A DNA stretch of 64,000 nt from assembly GCA_037783545.1 (NCBI GenBank), contig JBBELK010000570.1, positions 868,001 to 932,000 on the forward strand, read 5' to 3'. Made by a program: the position numbers and the translations under genes. The notes below the pieces were generated by a model. The model saw nothing but the letters and a program-made list of their open reading frames with translations. It made no database searches and was not told the origin of the DNA. Each line of letters opens with the position of its first letter. Within the stretch, counting starts at the first letter, position 1. Shown here one piece after another: positions 1-10,812 of the stretch. Source of the DNA: Henricia sp. BOLD:AAB3569. Its lineage: Eukaryota > Echinodermata > Asteroidea > Spinulosida > Echinasteridae.

Positions 1-1
1 G

Positions 2-1474
2 TGTTGCAAGTCTGTGAAATACCTTGGCCATATTGTTTCTCAAAATGGCGTCCAGACTGATCCCGACAAAATCTCTGCACTTGAGACATGGCCTCGACCG
101 ACAAACGTTAAGGAACTTCGTTCTTTCTTGGGGTTTGCTGGCTATTACCGGCGGTTTATTAAGAACTACTCCAAAATAGCCCAACCATTGAATGAGCTTA
201 CAGCGGGGTGTTCCTACCAGAAGAAACGGGGACGTCCTCCACCCAGAAAACCCACAGGCCCTGAGGCCCGCAGGGCTACTGAGCCATTTGGTCCGCTATG
301 GGCAACCAAACATGAGACGGCTTTCCTCACACTGAAGGACCAACTCATCAAAGCACCAGTTTTTGCCTTTGCTGATTTGTCTAAGCCTTTCGTCCTCCAC
401 ATTGATGCTAGCCGAGAAGGGTTGGGTGGAGTGCTATACCAAGAGCACGGTGGTAAACTCAGACCTGTGGCATATGGAAGTCGTGGACTCTCACATAGCG
501 AGAAGAACTACCCTGCTCACAAGCTTGAATACCTAGCACTAAAATGGGCTGTGACTGACAAATTTAGGGATTACTTATACACAGCCAAGGGCACGAAAAT
601 AATGACGGACAACAACCCACTCACATATGTCTTGACGACAGCAAAGTTGGATGCAACTGGGCACCGGTGGTTGGCCGTTCTGTCAACATTTGACTTCTCT
701 CTCCACTACAAACCGGGGAGAACAAATGTTGACGCCGACGCTCTGTCACGCAGGCCTCATGATGTTGGAATAAACCAACAATTCCATGTAGAGCAGAGAC
801 ACAAGATAGAGGAACTGGAGGGAAGACTGAAAGGCGAGCTTCAGGAGTGCAACAATGACTGCCCTGCTGAAGCCATTAAAGCACTCTCTCTCCGTTTTGA
901 GGTAGAAACTTTACTTTGCCCACCAAGCAACCCTTTACTACCCACTAGGGTGCACTCACCTGACAGTATCCCTTTGGTACTTTCACTTTCGGCCAATGCA
1001 GATGCAGTTCCCAACTGCTACGGTGAAGCAACTGACCTTAATGCAGTAGACTGGAGTCTGATTCAACGTCAAGACATGGCCATTAACCAAGTCATGTCGT
1101 GGGTGAAAGCAGGACAGAAGCCAGACAGGCATACTGATCTGCATGACGAGGCCAAACTTATCTTGAGGGAGTTTGACAAACTTCAATTGAAAGAGGGTAT
1201 TTTGTACAGGCGTATCTCCAACTCTCTCGGCAACACAATCTATCAACTTGTTCTTCCAACACATTTCGGTGTTCAGGCCGTTAGGGGACTCCATAATGAG
1301 TTAGGGCACCTTGGTGTGGAGCGAACAGTTGCACTAGCCCGAGATAGATTCTATTGGCCAAGGATGGCCGTGGAGATCGAACAATGGATAAAACATTGTT
1401 CCAGGTGTATCGCCCGTAAGACCCCTGTCAAGCCTGCTGCACCACTCATCAACATCACTACCAGGGCCACTTGA
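2..1474 (+). CDS. pol: Ty3/gypsy pol fragment, copy 1: RT end, RNase H, integrase zinc finger
   Basis: The frame is open from the window edge to a stop at 1472-1474, so the true start lies upstream. The N-terminal part is the end of the RT domain (motif KYLGHIVS, then [14 protein letters not shown]). RNase H follows with [29 protein letters not shown] and DADALS supplying the four acidic residues. The integrase HHCC zinc finger is near the end (HNELGH, then CSRC). Between RT and RNase H there is a basic proline-rich stretch containing [11 protein letters not shown], which resembles an AT-hook. The reading frame ends just before the integrase core because of a frameshift that the second copy shares. 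Confidence 0.9.
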   Translation, partial: CCKSVKYLGHIVSQNGVQTDPDKISALETWPRPTNVKELRSFLGFAGYYRRFIKNYSKIAQPLNELTAGCSYQKKRGRPPPRKPTGPEARRATEPFGPLWATKHETAFLTLKDQLIKAPVFAFADLSKPFVLHIDASREGLGGVLYQEHGGKLRPVAYGSRGLSHSEKNYPAHKLEYLALKWAVTDKFRDYLYTAKGTKIMTDNNPLTYVLTTAKLDATGHRWLAVLSTFDFSLHYKPGRTNVDADALSRRPHDVGINQQFHVEQRHKIEELEGRLKGELQECNNDCPAEAIKALSLRFEVETLLCPPSNPLLPTRVHSPDSIPLVLSLSANADAVPNCYGEATDLNAVDWSLIQRQDMAINQVMSWVKAGQKPDRHTDLHDEAKLILREFDKLQLKEGILYRRISNSLGNTIYQLVLPTHFGVQAVRGLHNELGHLGVERTVALARDRFYWPRMAVEIEQWIKHCSRCIARKTPVKPAAPLINITTRAT

Positions 1475-1484
1475 ACTTGTTTGC

Positions 1485-1703
1485 ATGGACTTTCTGTCTG
1501 TAGAGGCAGATCGATCAAACAAGAAGTCAATCCTTGTTGTGACTGATCACTATACTCGCTATGCTCAGGCGTTTCCCACCAGAGATCAGACGGCCTGTAC
1601 TGTGGCTAAAACTCTGTGGGAAAATTTCTTTGTCCATTACGGGCTACCAGAACGGTTGCACTCTGATCAAGGACGTGACTTTGAATGGAAGAGCGCCTCA
1701 TGA
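1485..1703 (+). pseudogene. Integrase core fragment, copy 1 (truncated)
   Basis: Starts with MDFLSVEAD, the first catalytic aspartate region of the DD35E integrase core, and reaches HSDQGRDFE with the second aspartate. It then breaks at 1685/1686, where the sequence switches to late RT sequence and stops after a few codons. The frame is shifted relative to the preceding RNase H reading frame. The glutamate-bearing part of the active site is missing, so this piece is dead. In the same frame, coding-like sequence (PLELVCM) extends upstream of the first ATG. Confidence 0.88.
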
Positions 1704-3235
1704 AAGTGCTGGACCGGCTGGCCGAGTTCGGACTCAAGATCTCCCCGGAAAAGTGACAGTTGTGTTGCAAGTCTGTGAAATACCTTGGCCATATTGTTTC
1801 TCAAAATGGCGTCCAGACTGATCCCGACAAAATCTCTGCACTTGAGACATGGCCTCGACCGACAAACGTTAAGGAACTTCGTTCTTTCTTGGGGTTTGCT
1901 GGCTATTACCGGCGGTTTATTAAGAACTACTCCAAAATAGCCCAACCATTGAATGAGCTTACAGCGGGGTGTTCCTACCAGAAAAAACGGGGACGTCCTC
2001 CACCCAGAAAACCCACAGGCCCTGAGGCCCGCAGGGCTACTGAGCCATTTGGTCCGCTATGGGCAACCAAACATGAGACGGCTTTCCTCACACTGAAGGA
2101 CCAACTCATCAAAGCACCAGTTTTTGCCTTTGCTGATTTGTCTAAGCCTTTCGTCCTCCACATTGATGCTAGCCGAGAAGGGTTGGGTGGAGTGCTATAC
2201 CAAGAGCACGGTGGTAAACTCAGACCTGTGGCATATGGAAGTCGTGGACTCTCACATAGCGAGAAGAACTACCCTGCTCACAAGCTTGAATACCTAGCAC
2301 TAAAATGGGCTGTGACTGACAAATTTAGGGATTACTTATACACAGCCAAGGGCACGAAAATAATGACGGACAACAACCCACTCACATATGTCTTGACGAC
2401 AGCAAAGTTGGATGCAACTGGGCACCGGTGGTTGGCCGTTCTGTCAACATTTGACTTCTCTCTCCACTACAAACCGGGGAGAACAAATGTTGACGCCGAC
2501 GCTCTGTCACGCAGGCCTCATGATGTTGGAATAAACCAACAATTCCATGTAGAGCAGAGACACAAGATAGAGGAACTGGAGGGAAGACTGAAAGGCGAGC
2601 TTCAGGAGTGCAACAATGACTGCCCTGCTGAAGCCATTAAAGCACTCTCTCTCCGTTTTGAGGTAGAAACTTTACTTTGCCCACCAAGCAACCCTTTACT
2701 ACCCACTAGGGTGCACTCACCTGACAGTATCCCTTTGGTACTTTCACTTTCGGCCAATGCAGATGCAGTTCCCAACTGCTACGGTGAAGCAACTGACCTT
2801 AATGCAGTAGACTGGAGTCTGATTCAACGTCAAGACATGGCCATTAACCAAGTCATGTCGTGGGTGAAAGCAGGACAGAAGCCAGACAGGCATACTGATC
2901 TGCATGACGAGGCCAAACTTATCTTGAGGGAGTTTGACAAACTTCAATTGAAAGAGGGTATTCTGTACAGGCGTATCTCCAACTCTCCCGGCAACACAAT
3001 CTATCAACTTGTTCTTCCAACACATTTCGGTGTTCAGGCCGTTAGGGGACTCCATAATGAGTTAGGGCACCTTGGTGTGGAGCGAACAGTTGCACTAGCC
3101 CGAGATAGATTCTATTGGCCAAGGATGGCCGTGGAGATCGAACAATGGATAAAACATTGTTCCAGGTGTATCGCCCGTAAGACCCCTGTCAAGCCTGCTG
3201 CACCACTCATCAACATCACTACCAGGGCCACTTGA
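1691..3235 (+). pseudogene. pol: Ty3/gypsy pol fragment, copy 2: RT end, RNase H, integrase zinc finger
   Basis: Late RT sequence begins at the duplication junction and is interrupted by a TGA at 1754-1756, where copies of this family would be expected to have a cysteine codon. From 1760 an open frame of 491 codons repeats copy 1. Counting from 1760, RNase H acidic residues are D136, E177, D204 and D247, and the integrase zinc-binding residues are H432, H437, C467 and C470. The AT-hook-like KKRGRPPP lies near residues 75-82. It ends at the same position in the domain as copy 1, so the frameshift before the integrase core predates the duplication. Confidence 0.9.
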
Positions 3236-3245
3236 ACTTGTTTGC

Positions 3246-4946
3246 ATGGACTTTCTGTCTGTAGAGGCAGATCGATCAAACAAGAAGTCAATCCTTGTTG
3301 TGACTGATCACTATACTCGCTATGCTCAGGCGTTTCCCACCAGAGATCAGACGGCCTGTACTGTGGCTAAAACTCTGTGGGAAAATTTCTTTGTCCATTA
3401 CGGGCTACCAGAACGGTTGCACTCTGATCAAGGACGTGACTTTGAAAGTAAGGTAATAAAGGAATTGACAACCCTGCTGGGCATTAAGAAGTCTCGGACA
3501 ACGCCCTATCACCCCCAAGGGGACCCACAGCCAGAGAGGTTTAACCGCACTCTTCTCAACATGTTAGGGACTCTGGATGGTGAAAAGAAGCAATGTTGGA
3601 GTCGTTACGTAAGTGCATTGGTGCATGCTTATAACTGCACCAAGCACGACAGCACAGGCTTTTCCCCATATTTTCTTATGTTTGGGAGAGAGGCTAGACT
3701 CCCTGTCGACTTAAGGTTTGGCATAAGCCCCGATGGTTTTGCCAATAGTGACCATGTCAAATATGTAGAGGGACTTAAGGACCAACTGTCACGTGCATAC
3801 CAACTTGCTGCAAAAGAGTCGGCAAAGTCGGGTTCCGCCAACAAGATCCGTCATGATCGACGCATACGAGGGCATCATCTGAAACCTGGTGATCGGGTAC
3901 TCATAAGAAACCTTGGACTTCAGGGTAAGCACAAGTTGGCTGATCAGTGGGACGCCATGATCCATACAGTGGTTGAGCGCATCAACCCTGATATGCCGGT
4001 ATACAGAGTCAAGCCGGAGACCGGAAGTGGGCGTGTCCGTACCCTTCACCGGAACGTACTACCTCCGGTTGATTATTTCAGTGATGAACAGCCAGTCCCT
4101 ATTGTAACTCCAAAAGTCAAACGCCCAGTTACTAGAGGACAAGCTAGAAGAAAGCACCCACAAACTGGTTCCGACACTGAAGAGTCCAGTGAAGACGAGA
4201 TCACTGTGGTGCTCCCTCAGTTACCAGTTGCCAACAGCTGCATGGACAGCCATTTAGAAACTATGCAGCCATATGCTGCTGAGCAACAGCCAATGCTGAA
4301 TGCAGATGCCCCAGCGTTCATCCACGAACCACAACAGCCAGCATCACTGGCATGTGTGCCACCAGTGATGCCAAACCCTGAGCCCCAAAGAGAGGGCATT
4401 TCACTACCCGAGCAGTCTAGCCATTGTGATGACGATACCCTGTTTTTAAATATGGGAGAGGTGTCACCATCACATTCTGAAAATCCCATCACCTCCCCAT
4501 CAGTCATATGTAGCTCACACGAGGTGAGTGGGGAGGCAGAGTCACAGCTAGACATCCCTCAAAGTCCAGTAGTGTTAGGTCCTGTGTTAGACAGTACCGA
4601 TGATGGTAGTAGTCGGGAGAGTGACGTAATCACAGATGGGTGTACAAGCCCTAGTGAGCTCCATGCAAACCCAACAGAGGTATCGGGTACATTGCAATGT
4701 CCCACAGCAGATGAACCCCCTGCAGCACCCCCGGACATGTCAGGTGTAAATGAAATGGACACGGAGCCACAGTCTGGGTTTGTACGAAGGTCGGCCCGAG
4801 AATCGAGGGCACCAATACGGATGAAATATGAAGCCATGGGGAAACCAGCATTTAGCCGAACCTTTCGAGCCCATGGCCTCGGTATGTTTTCCGAGCTGAG
4901 GAAAAAAGTGTTGGGACATCAATTAGGTTTTTTCACTGGTTCATAA
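3246..4946 (+). CDS. Ty3/gypsy integrase core and C-terminal tail (566 codons)
   Basis: A DD35E integrase core: D2 in MDFLSVE, D61 in HSDQGRDFE and E97 in PQPERFNR, with 35 residues between the last two. After the core, residues ~215-275 (LKPGDRVLIRN through VLPPVDYF) look like the SH3-like/GPY-F C-terminal domain of Ty3/gypsy integrases. The last ~290 residues are acidic and proline/serine rich, without a chromodomain that I can recognise. In an intact element this would be the C-terminal part of one Pol polyprotein; here it is separated from RNase H by a frameshift at about 3225-3235. The stop at 4944-4946 is 72 bp before the polypurine tract. Confidence 0.92.
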   Translation: MDFLSVEADRSNKKSILVVTDHYTRYAQAFPTRDQTACTVAKTLWENFFVHYGLPERLHSDQGRDFESKVIKELTTLLGIKKSRTTPYHPQGDPQPERFNRTLLNMLGTLDGEKKQCWSRYVSALVHAYNCTKHDSTGFSPYFLMFGREARLPVDLRFGISPDGFANSDHVKYVEGLKDQLSRAYQLAAKESAKSGSANKIRHDRRIRGHHLKPGDRVLIRNLGLQGKHKLADQWDAMIHTVVERINPDMPVYRVKPETGSGRVRTLHRNVLPPVDYFSDEQPVPIVTPKVKRPVTRGQARRKHPQTGSDTEESSEDEITVVLPQLPVANSCMDSHLETMQPYAAEQQPMLNADAPAFIHEPQQPASLACVPPVMPNPEPQREGISLPEQSSHCDDDTLFLNMGEVSPSHSENPITSPSVICSSHEVSGEAESQLDIPQSPVVLGPVLDSTDDGSSRESDVITDGCTSPSELHANPTEVSGTLQCPTADEPPAAPPDMSGVNEMDTEPQSGFVRRSARESRAPIRMKYEAMGKPAFSRTFRAHGLGMFSELRKKVLGHQLGFFTGS

Positions 4947-5018
4947 AAGTAGTGGCAACCTGTTCTTCAACACCTTTTCTTTTCTCTTTCCCTCTGCTCC
5001 CAGAGGTAGCAGATTTAA

Positions 5019-5570
5019 GTAAAGGGAGATTGTAACCCAGGCCTTGGAATGGGCCCCAGTTACGGACAGTTTATTTTATCTATTTCTCTGTTACTCCCAT
5101 TTGCTTACATAATACACAGTGTATCTCTTTGCCATAATACACAGCTTCTCTCTTATCTCTGCACATGTGGTCAGTGATCTCTCACCACATGGTCATTATG
5201 TCTGGGCCTGTCCAGACTCTCCCACAAAACAAAGTCGTAAATTGTCTGCCATAAACCTCTAGTTTCTGGTTTCATGGAAAGGCAACCCTGACCATCCCAT
5301 GTTACTTTTCTTGCTGCCCACAACAGCAGCAACCAATCAAAAGGTTGTATCCGTGCCACTCGTTTCGTGTTGAGCCAATAGGAACCCCTTATGCCCAGAG
5401 AGCCAGGGGTGAGCCATGTGGAACTTTTGGCTCTAAGTCTCATTTATGATTCTGCCATTGTTGTCTGCACATGTATGAGCAAAAGAAACTTGCGAAACTT
5501 GTGAAACTTGTGAAACTTCTGAGACTTCAGAGAGAAACTTCACAAGATGCCAGTATTGGCTCTCTTTTAG
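5019..5570 (+). repeat. Polypurine tract and start of 3' LTR
   Basis: GTAAAGGGAGA at 5019-5029 is a polypurine tract, the primer site for plus-strand synthesis. One base later the sequence begins TGTAACCCAG, a standard LTR start. An AGCCAATAGG CCAAT-like box (~5374) and a small tandem run of GAAACTTGT (5486-5515) lie inside. I cannot place the LTR's 3' end because there is no 5' LTR here; no clear GGGTTACA-type mirror of the start was found. Confidence 0.65.
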
Positions 5571-5599
5571 GTAAGCTACACTTATATTTCTTTGTTTTC

Positions 5600-7215
5600 A
5601 AATATGTTGCATTAACATTCCATGCAAATAGATCACTGTATTGCATAAATAGATTTTGATGGGTTTTGTATATTAATGTGTTGAGAAATATAGTTGTTGA
5701 TGCACAGTCAAAGCTGAAACAATTCTTATGACTCTGCAGATTGCTTCGTTATAATGAGAACCTTGCGTTATTAAGAATAATACGAGCAATGATAAAAAGG
5801 AAATGGCGAACCGAGATTCCCCTGTCATAAGCACAGTGTTGTGTCGACAGTGTTTTCTTGGGGTTCGCATGTATATAATTATGAATGCTCTAAATAATAT
5901 AGACTAAGACTGCAGGTGCTGTCTGCTATTCAAACTGCACCTTCTTTCAGTGTTTCATTAACTGAGAAAGATAAACTGCACTTTTAATTTATAAAGTTTC
6001 AGTAGGCTACTCTTGAGAATTGCGAAAGTTTGATTTAGTTTTGACCTTGTGTAATAAGGGCTAATTTAGTGTCTTTCCCGGTGCGGTAAGTGAATATAAT
6101 TTGTCCATACATGACGCAGTGCGTATGCTATAGGAACATTACAAATTAGCACTGTCAGCCTTAGCATTAGCGCATTTCTATGAGAACATGCTACAATCAT
6201 GGCATCTTCCCTTTTCACATATACGTGTAAATTCTATCTACGAGTACGTATTTAGCGGTTGACCTTGAATAGATTACTGTTGTTTAAATATGCCTATTTA
6301 CGATGCCATGAACTAATAACTTGCTGTGTGAATCTAAGTCTAAAATAGATTGAGTTGATAATTTTATACTGCCCTTACACATACTTGTGTATGTGTAGAA
6401 ATTCTCTGGAAGTTTATTAATGTTCGCGTCATTATAATTAAGGAATTTAGATTTGTTTAGATAGCCACAAGAATACTTACGATTTATGGTTCATGCCCAA
6501 AGGGCTTCAAGACGTTTGTATCTTGTGCATACGCGCCAAAGTGCTTTAGGGTAACGGAATACTAAGACATTGCTTTTATTGACACTTGCATACATGTATT
6601 AGGTATTCTCGATGAGAATGCCTAATTGTGAGTCGAGCATATATTTTGAATAGTATTCCATGCTCTCTTTTAGCCCAAAGATTCCGCCCTTGATGCTGAA
6701 AAGCAAAGGTTTCGTCGGCATCTCCAAGACACCTTTACAGCGGCTTGCGCTTTGTGGCCCCAGATCACCACTCCCGGCTTTTGAGGCTCCCGCAATCAAG
6801 GACATCGCCCCGAGCCTGTACCGGTGCCAGGGAAAAGACATCCAAGCCTGCCACTCCCAAGCCTGCCACATTAAAGGAACTGCAAGTACCAATTATCTTC
6901 TCGTTTGTGCACAAACTCGAACAGTTCGCGATTATTCGCAAGAGGGCGCCCTAACCTCGACTACCAGGAATTGCGGAAGACGTCAAACCGTTGGACCTAC
7001 GTGTAGTGGCTACCCCAATATTTGGACCGCGGACTCCTAGGCTTAAATGATCTAGGGCACTTAAGAAAACATGATCATTCTATGCATTTACCTTAATTGA
7101 ATTTAATAGCTATTGTATTTACATGTACGTTAGAGAGCATTGTCCAGAATAAAGCAGGGTTGTTTTGTGACACAGAAAACTGTCATCTTGGCTTACAATT
7201 CAATATCTACAATAG
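5600..7215. other. No recognised gene
   Basis: AT-rich sequence with no domain I recognise. A 126-codon plus-strand open frame at 6660-7040 is GC-richer than its surroundings and could be an old coding relic. Its composition (many P, S, C and R) gives no family match, and an overlapping second frame reads equally well. Confidence 0.4.
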
Positions 7216-7218
7216 TCT

Positions 7219-9947
7219 AGGACCTGGCTTAGACATGTATGCACATAATTTAGGAGAGGATTTCTCAACTGATCTAGGCTAATTTGACCCCAAGGAACAA
7301 CGTGGGATGTGTGCCAAATTCGCTATCCAGGGCGAAATACCCGAAAATGACCACGCCCTTTTTAAGATGGTCACGCCCCTTTCTTCATCAGAAGTGCTGC
7401 TTTCGACATAGTTGTATCTACTGAATTCAACCGATATGAGCTAATATGACCCCGAGTAACAACTTGGGATATGTCCCAAAATCTCTACCTGGGGAGAAGT
7501 ACCCAAAACTGACCACGCCCTTTTAAATGACCACGACCTTCATCAGAAGTGCTACTTCCGACATATCTGTACATGTATCTACTGAACTTGACTGATATAA
7601 GCTAATTTGACCCCGAGGAACAACTTGGGATTTGTGCCAAATTTACTATCGATGGAAAAGTACACAGAAATGACCACACCCTTTTAAATGACCACGCCCC
7701 ACCTTATCAGAAGTGCTATTTCCGACATAGCTAAACTACTGAACTCAACTGATAAGCTAATTTGACCCCGAGGAATAACTTGGGATGTGTGTCAATATCG
7801 CCACTTAGGGAGAAGTTCCCGAAAATGACCACGCCCTTTTTAAAATGACTACGCCCCACATTTAAAGTGCTACTTTCGACATCGCTGTATCTACTGAACT
7901 CGACTGATACAATATAATTTGACCCCAAGGAACAACTTAGGATTTGTGCCAAATTCGCTATCCAGGAAATGACCACGCCCCTTCTTATCAGAAATGCTGT
8001 ATCCATCATAGATATACTACTGAACTTAACTGATGTAAGCTAATTTAACTCTGAGAAACAATGTGGGATGTGTGCCAAATTCGCTATCCGGGGAGAAGTA
8101 CCAGAAAATGACCACACCCACTTCTTATCAGAAATGTACTTCTGACATAGTTGTATTTTCTGGGTTGCTCAAAATGTTCGGAATGTTCATAATGTTTAGG
8201 GGATCATAGAAGAGTTTTAAATTTATATTTTGATAGAAATTAGATCTGTACCGTGTATTAGAGGGCAAAGTCTTTGCTTTGGAGAGAAATATAGCGGTAT
8301 TTGATGGCAGAGCAAAATTTACTCTTGACTTTGTGTAGCAATCTGATGATGGTATAACTGTTTCTTTTTAGGGTGAGGTCGCTCTCACTGCTCCTTGTTC
8401 TTCACCTTGTTCAAAGTATATGTAGTTAAAAGGTGAAAATTATTCAAAAGAAACAATCTACTCACTATAGCTTGGTGCACATTACATGTATTTAAAAATC
8501 TAGCTATTCGTGTTAATCCATACTGCTGATAGGGTGCATTGCCTACCCACCCCTAAAAAAAATGCTATGTCATTAAGACGGAATTCATAACACGATTTAC
8601 TCCTGTGTGAGTGCACTATAGAATAAGAAATAGACATTCGTACAATTTAAGCATGGAACGCTTACGTTAATAAATATTTGGCAATTTATATATATGTAGG
8701 TAGTAAGGGGTAGTATATATGGTAATGGATAAAAATTTTGGCAATTTTTCTCTAATTATCAAAATATAAATTTGAAACTCTTCTATATGACCCACTAAAC
8801 ACCCAGATACCCAGCTGTAACAGTTTTGAAGATACAGCTATGTCGGAAGTAGCACTGCTGATGAAAAGAAAAAGAGGAATGTTGTCGTTTTGGGGTACTT
8901 CTCCCCTAACAGCGAATATGGCACACACACCAAATTGTTCCTCGGGGTCAAATTAGCTTACATCAGTTGCATTCAGTAAATACAACTATGTCAGAAGTAA
9001 TGCGCTTCTGACGAAAAAAAGGGCGTGTTCATTTTTGGGTACTTTTCCCCCAGGATTTTGGCATACATCCCATGTTGTTCCTCGGGGTCATATTATCTTA
9101 TATCTGTTGATTTCAGTAGATAAAGCAAAATTAAAAGTACATGTAGCACTTCTGATAAGAGGTGGTGTGGTCATTTAAAAGGACGTGGTCATTTTTGGGT
9201 ACTTATCCCGGATAGGGAATTTGGCACAAATCCGAAGTTGTTCCCTGGGATCAAATTAGCTTGCTCTAGAGTAGATACACCGATGTCGGAAGTAGCAATT
9301 TAAATAAGGGGCGTGGTCATTTTTAAAAGGGCGTGGTCATTTGTGGGAACTACTCTCTAGGTGACGATTTTGACACATATCTCAAGTTATTCCTAGGGCT
9401 ATAATTAGCCTTGATCAGTTGAGTTCATTAGTTTGGCTATGTCGGAAATAGCACTTCTGATAATATGGGGCGTGGTCGTTTAAAAGGGTGTGGTCATTTC
9501 CGGGTACTTTTCTATCGATAGTAAATTTGGCACAAATCCCAAGTTGTTCCTCGGGTTCAAATTAGCTTATATCAGTCAAGTTCAGTAGATACATGTATAG
9601 ATATGTCAGAGGTAGCACTTCTGATAAAGGTCGTGGTCATTTAAAAGGGCGTGGTAAGTTTTGGGTACTTCTCCCCGGTAGCGATTTTAGGACACATCCC
9701 AAGTTGTTCCTCGAGGTCATATTAGCTAATATCAGTTGAATTCAGTAGATACAACTATGTCGGAAGCAGCACTACTGATTAAGAAAGGGGCGTGACCATC
9801 TTAAAAAGGGCGTGGTCATTTTCGGGCTTTTCGCCCCGGATAGAGATTTTGGCACACATCTCAAGTTGTTCCTTGGGGTCATATTAGCCTATAACAGTTG
9901 AGTTATCCTCTCCTAAATTATGTGCATACATGTCTAAGCCAGGTCCT
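7219..9947. mobile_element. 2.7 kb foldback element with tandem-repeat arms
   Basis: The outer ends are inverted copies of each other: AGGACCTGGCTTAGACATG at 7219 and its complement ending at 9947, continuing through ATGCACATAATTTAGGAGAG. The left arm holds about six units, and the right arm about seven units in the opposite orientation, of a ~130-170 bp repeat. Unit starts are near 7271, 7433, 7592, 7750, 7904 and 8031. Unit features are GCTAATTTGACCCC, GAGGAACAACTTGGGAT, one or two TGACCACGCCC boxes, and AGAAGTGCTACTTCCGACAT. The arms meet around a ~450 bp centre (~8260-8750) whose edges also pair (GAGTTTTAAATTTATATTTTG against its complement). No protein is encoded and no target-site duplication is clear. 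The architecture resembles Foldback/Galileo-type elements, but the family is not identified. Confidence 0.85.
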
Positions 9948-10061
9948 CTACTACAAGGGGGATTTACTACTGTGGTAGGTCCCAAGGACCTTGTGGGAAC
10001 CTAGGGTTACAGTAGTATGCATCATATTTCTCGAGTGGGTCCTCAAATGAGGCTTGAAATC

Positions 10062-10193
10062 CAGAATATGATCCTATTGTCTGATCAGATGCTTCGGCTG
10101 TTCCTAGCTCCCCTGCACGCGTACAAATGCATGGAGAAATCCACGTTTCCTCTGTTCTGTAGTATCCGACTGACACGTGGTATCATATTCTGG
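10062..10193. mobile_element. 132 bp palindromic MITE-like element
   Basis: Ends are inverted copies (CCAGAATATGATCC and CCAGAATATGATACC on the two strands). It interrupts the third exon described next, whose reading frame loses similarity to coding sequence here. Confidence 0.5.
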
Positions 10194-10807
10194 ATGGGCT
10201 TTTGGGTTTCCTCGCGTGAATGATTTATAAGCACTGACAGCATTTACTTCTTCAACCATTTCATGCTTTGTTTTTGCATCTGGGATAACCAAAGGTTCTG
10301 CTGTGGTTGATGAGGACATTGCAGAAGAGCTTGTTGGTTGAATAAACATAACGTTTGTCTTGTGTGACGTTCCCCCTCCTGTGATCAAAGAACAATGAAA
10401 ACAGAAAATAGGCTTAAATAAAAAAATATAACCGTAAATTTCAGAACTATCAACGTAAAATGTATTGTTGGCGTGTGAAAGATGTTGCAGGTTTTGAACT
10501 AGTTCACAGGGTGTTTGATCATTACATTACCTGTCAAAGTGTCCTCCTTAAAATCATCATTGTCCATGATTGCTGTTCCTGGTACCCCAACTTCTAATTC
10601 TTCTGGACAAATTAAGTTCTATGGACCGAATAAACAAGAAGCATTTATTTAAAACTGAACAACCGTAATCTACAGCAGGCTGATACTGTCAACATTTAAA
10701 TACTGGGTAAAGAAACTCACCTTTTCCAAGTCATCAGCTGCCCAGGCTGCCTCTAGATCTAGTGCATCATTGTAGGAGATGGTAAGACCAAATTTATGCA
10801 ATACAGA
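10194..10807 (-). pseudogene. Three-exon fragment of an unidentified protein
   Basis: Three minus-strand segments have matching splice sites and phases. Exon A (10807-10721) starts after an AG and ends at GTGAGT; it contains SYNDALDLEAAWAADDLEK. Exon B (10618-10531) ends at GTAATG and contains CPEELEVGVPGTAIMDNDDF. Exon C starts at 10378 after CACAG and contains TSHKTNVMFIQP. Phases join as 0, then 1. The style resembles large uncharacterised, transposon-associated proteins that recur in cnidarian and lancelet genomes, but I recall no name or function. Exon C runs into a small palindromic element near 10193, and no further exons are seen, so this is probably a broken copy. Confidence 0.5.
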
Positions 10808-10812
10808 CTTTC

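Larger units (their letters stand above)
1..3446 (+). repeat. Tandem duplication of a 1,761 bp pol segment
   Basis: Bases 1-1685 recur at 1762-3446 at a constant offset of 1,761 with no length change; only a handful of substitutions are visible, for example near 233, 1202 and 1229. At 1686 the first copy leaves the integrase core and runs into 76 bp of late RT sequence, which leads directly into the second copy. The unit is therefore RT end to mid-integrase, joined head to tail. Near identity means either a recent duplication (unequal exchange or template jumping during reverse transcription) or an assembly artefact. Confidence 0.92.
1..5600 (+). mobile_element. Ty3/gypsy LTR retrotransposon, 3' part, internally duplicated
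   Basis: The window opens inside the pol gene of an LTR retrotransposon. Reading along the plus strand there is the end of reverse transcriptase, RNase H, the integrase zinc finger and integrase core, then a break and a second, longer run of the same domains, then a polypurine tract and the start of a 3' LTR. Domain order RT-RNase H-INT is that of Ty3/gypsy (Metaviridae) elements. Gag, protease, the RT catalytic core and the 5' LTR are not in the window. The right end is approximate because there is no second LTR to compare. The copy cannot work as it stands: it has a frameshift before the integrase core, a stop in the RT segment and a duplication. Confidence 0.93.

Noticed and set aside
983..1294. 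Minus-strand open frame of 103 codons, repeated at 2744-3055
   Set aside because: It is the antisense shadow of the pol reading frame and recurs only because the segment is duplicated.
4217..4922. Several minus-strand open frames
   Set aside because: Antisense shadows of the integrase tail; no motif and mutually overlapping.
5486..5515. GAAACTTGT tandem run as a regulatory array
   Set aside because: Only three or four short units in LTR-like sequence; nothing links it to a regulator.
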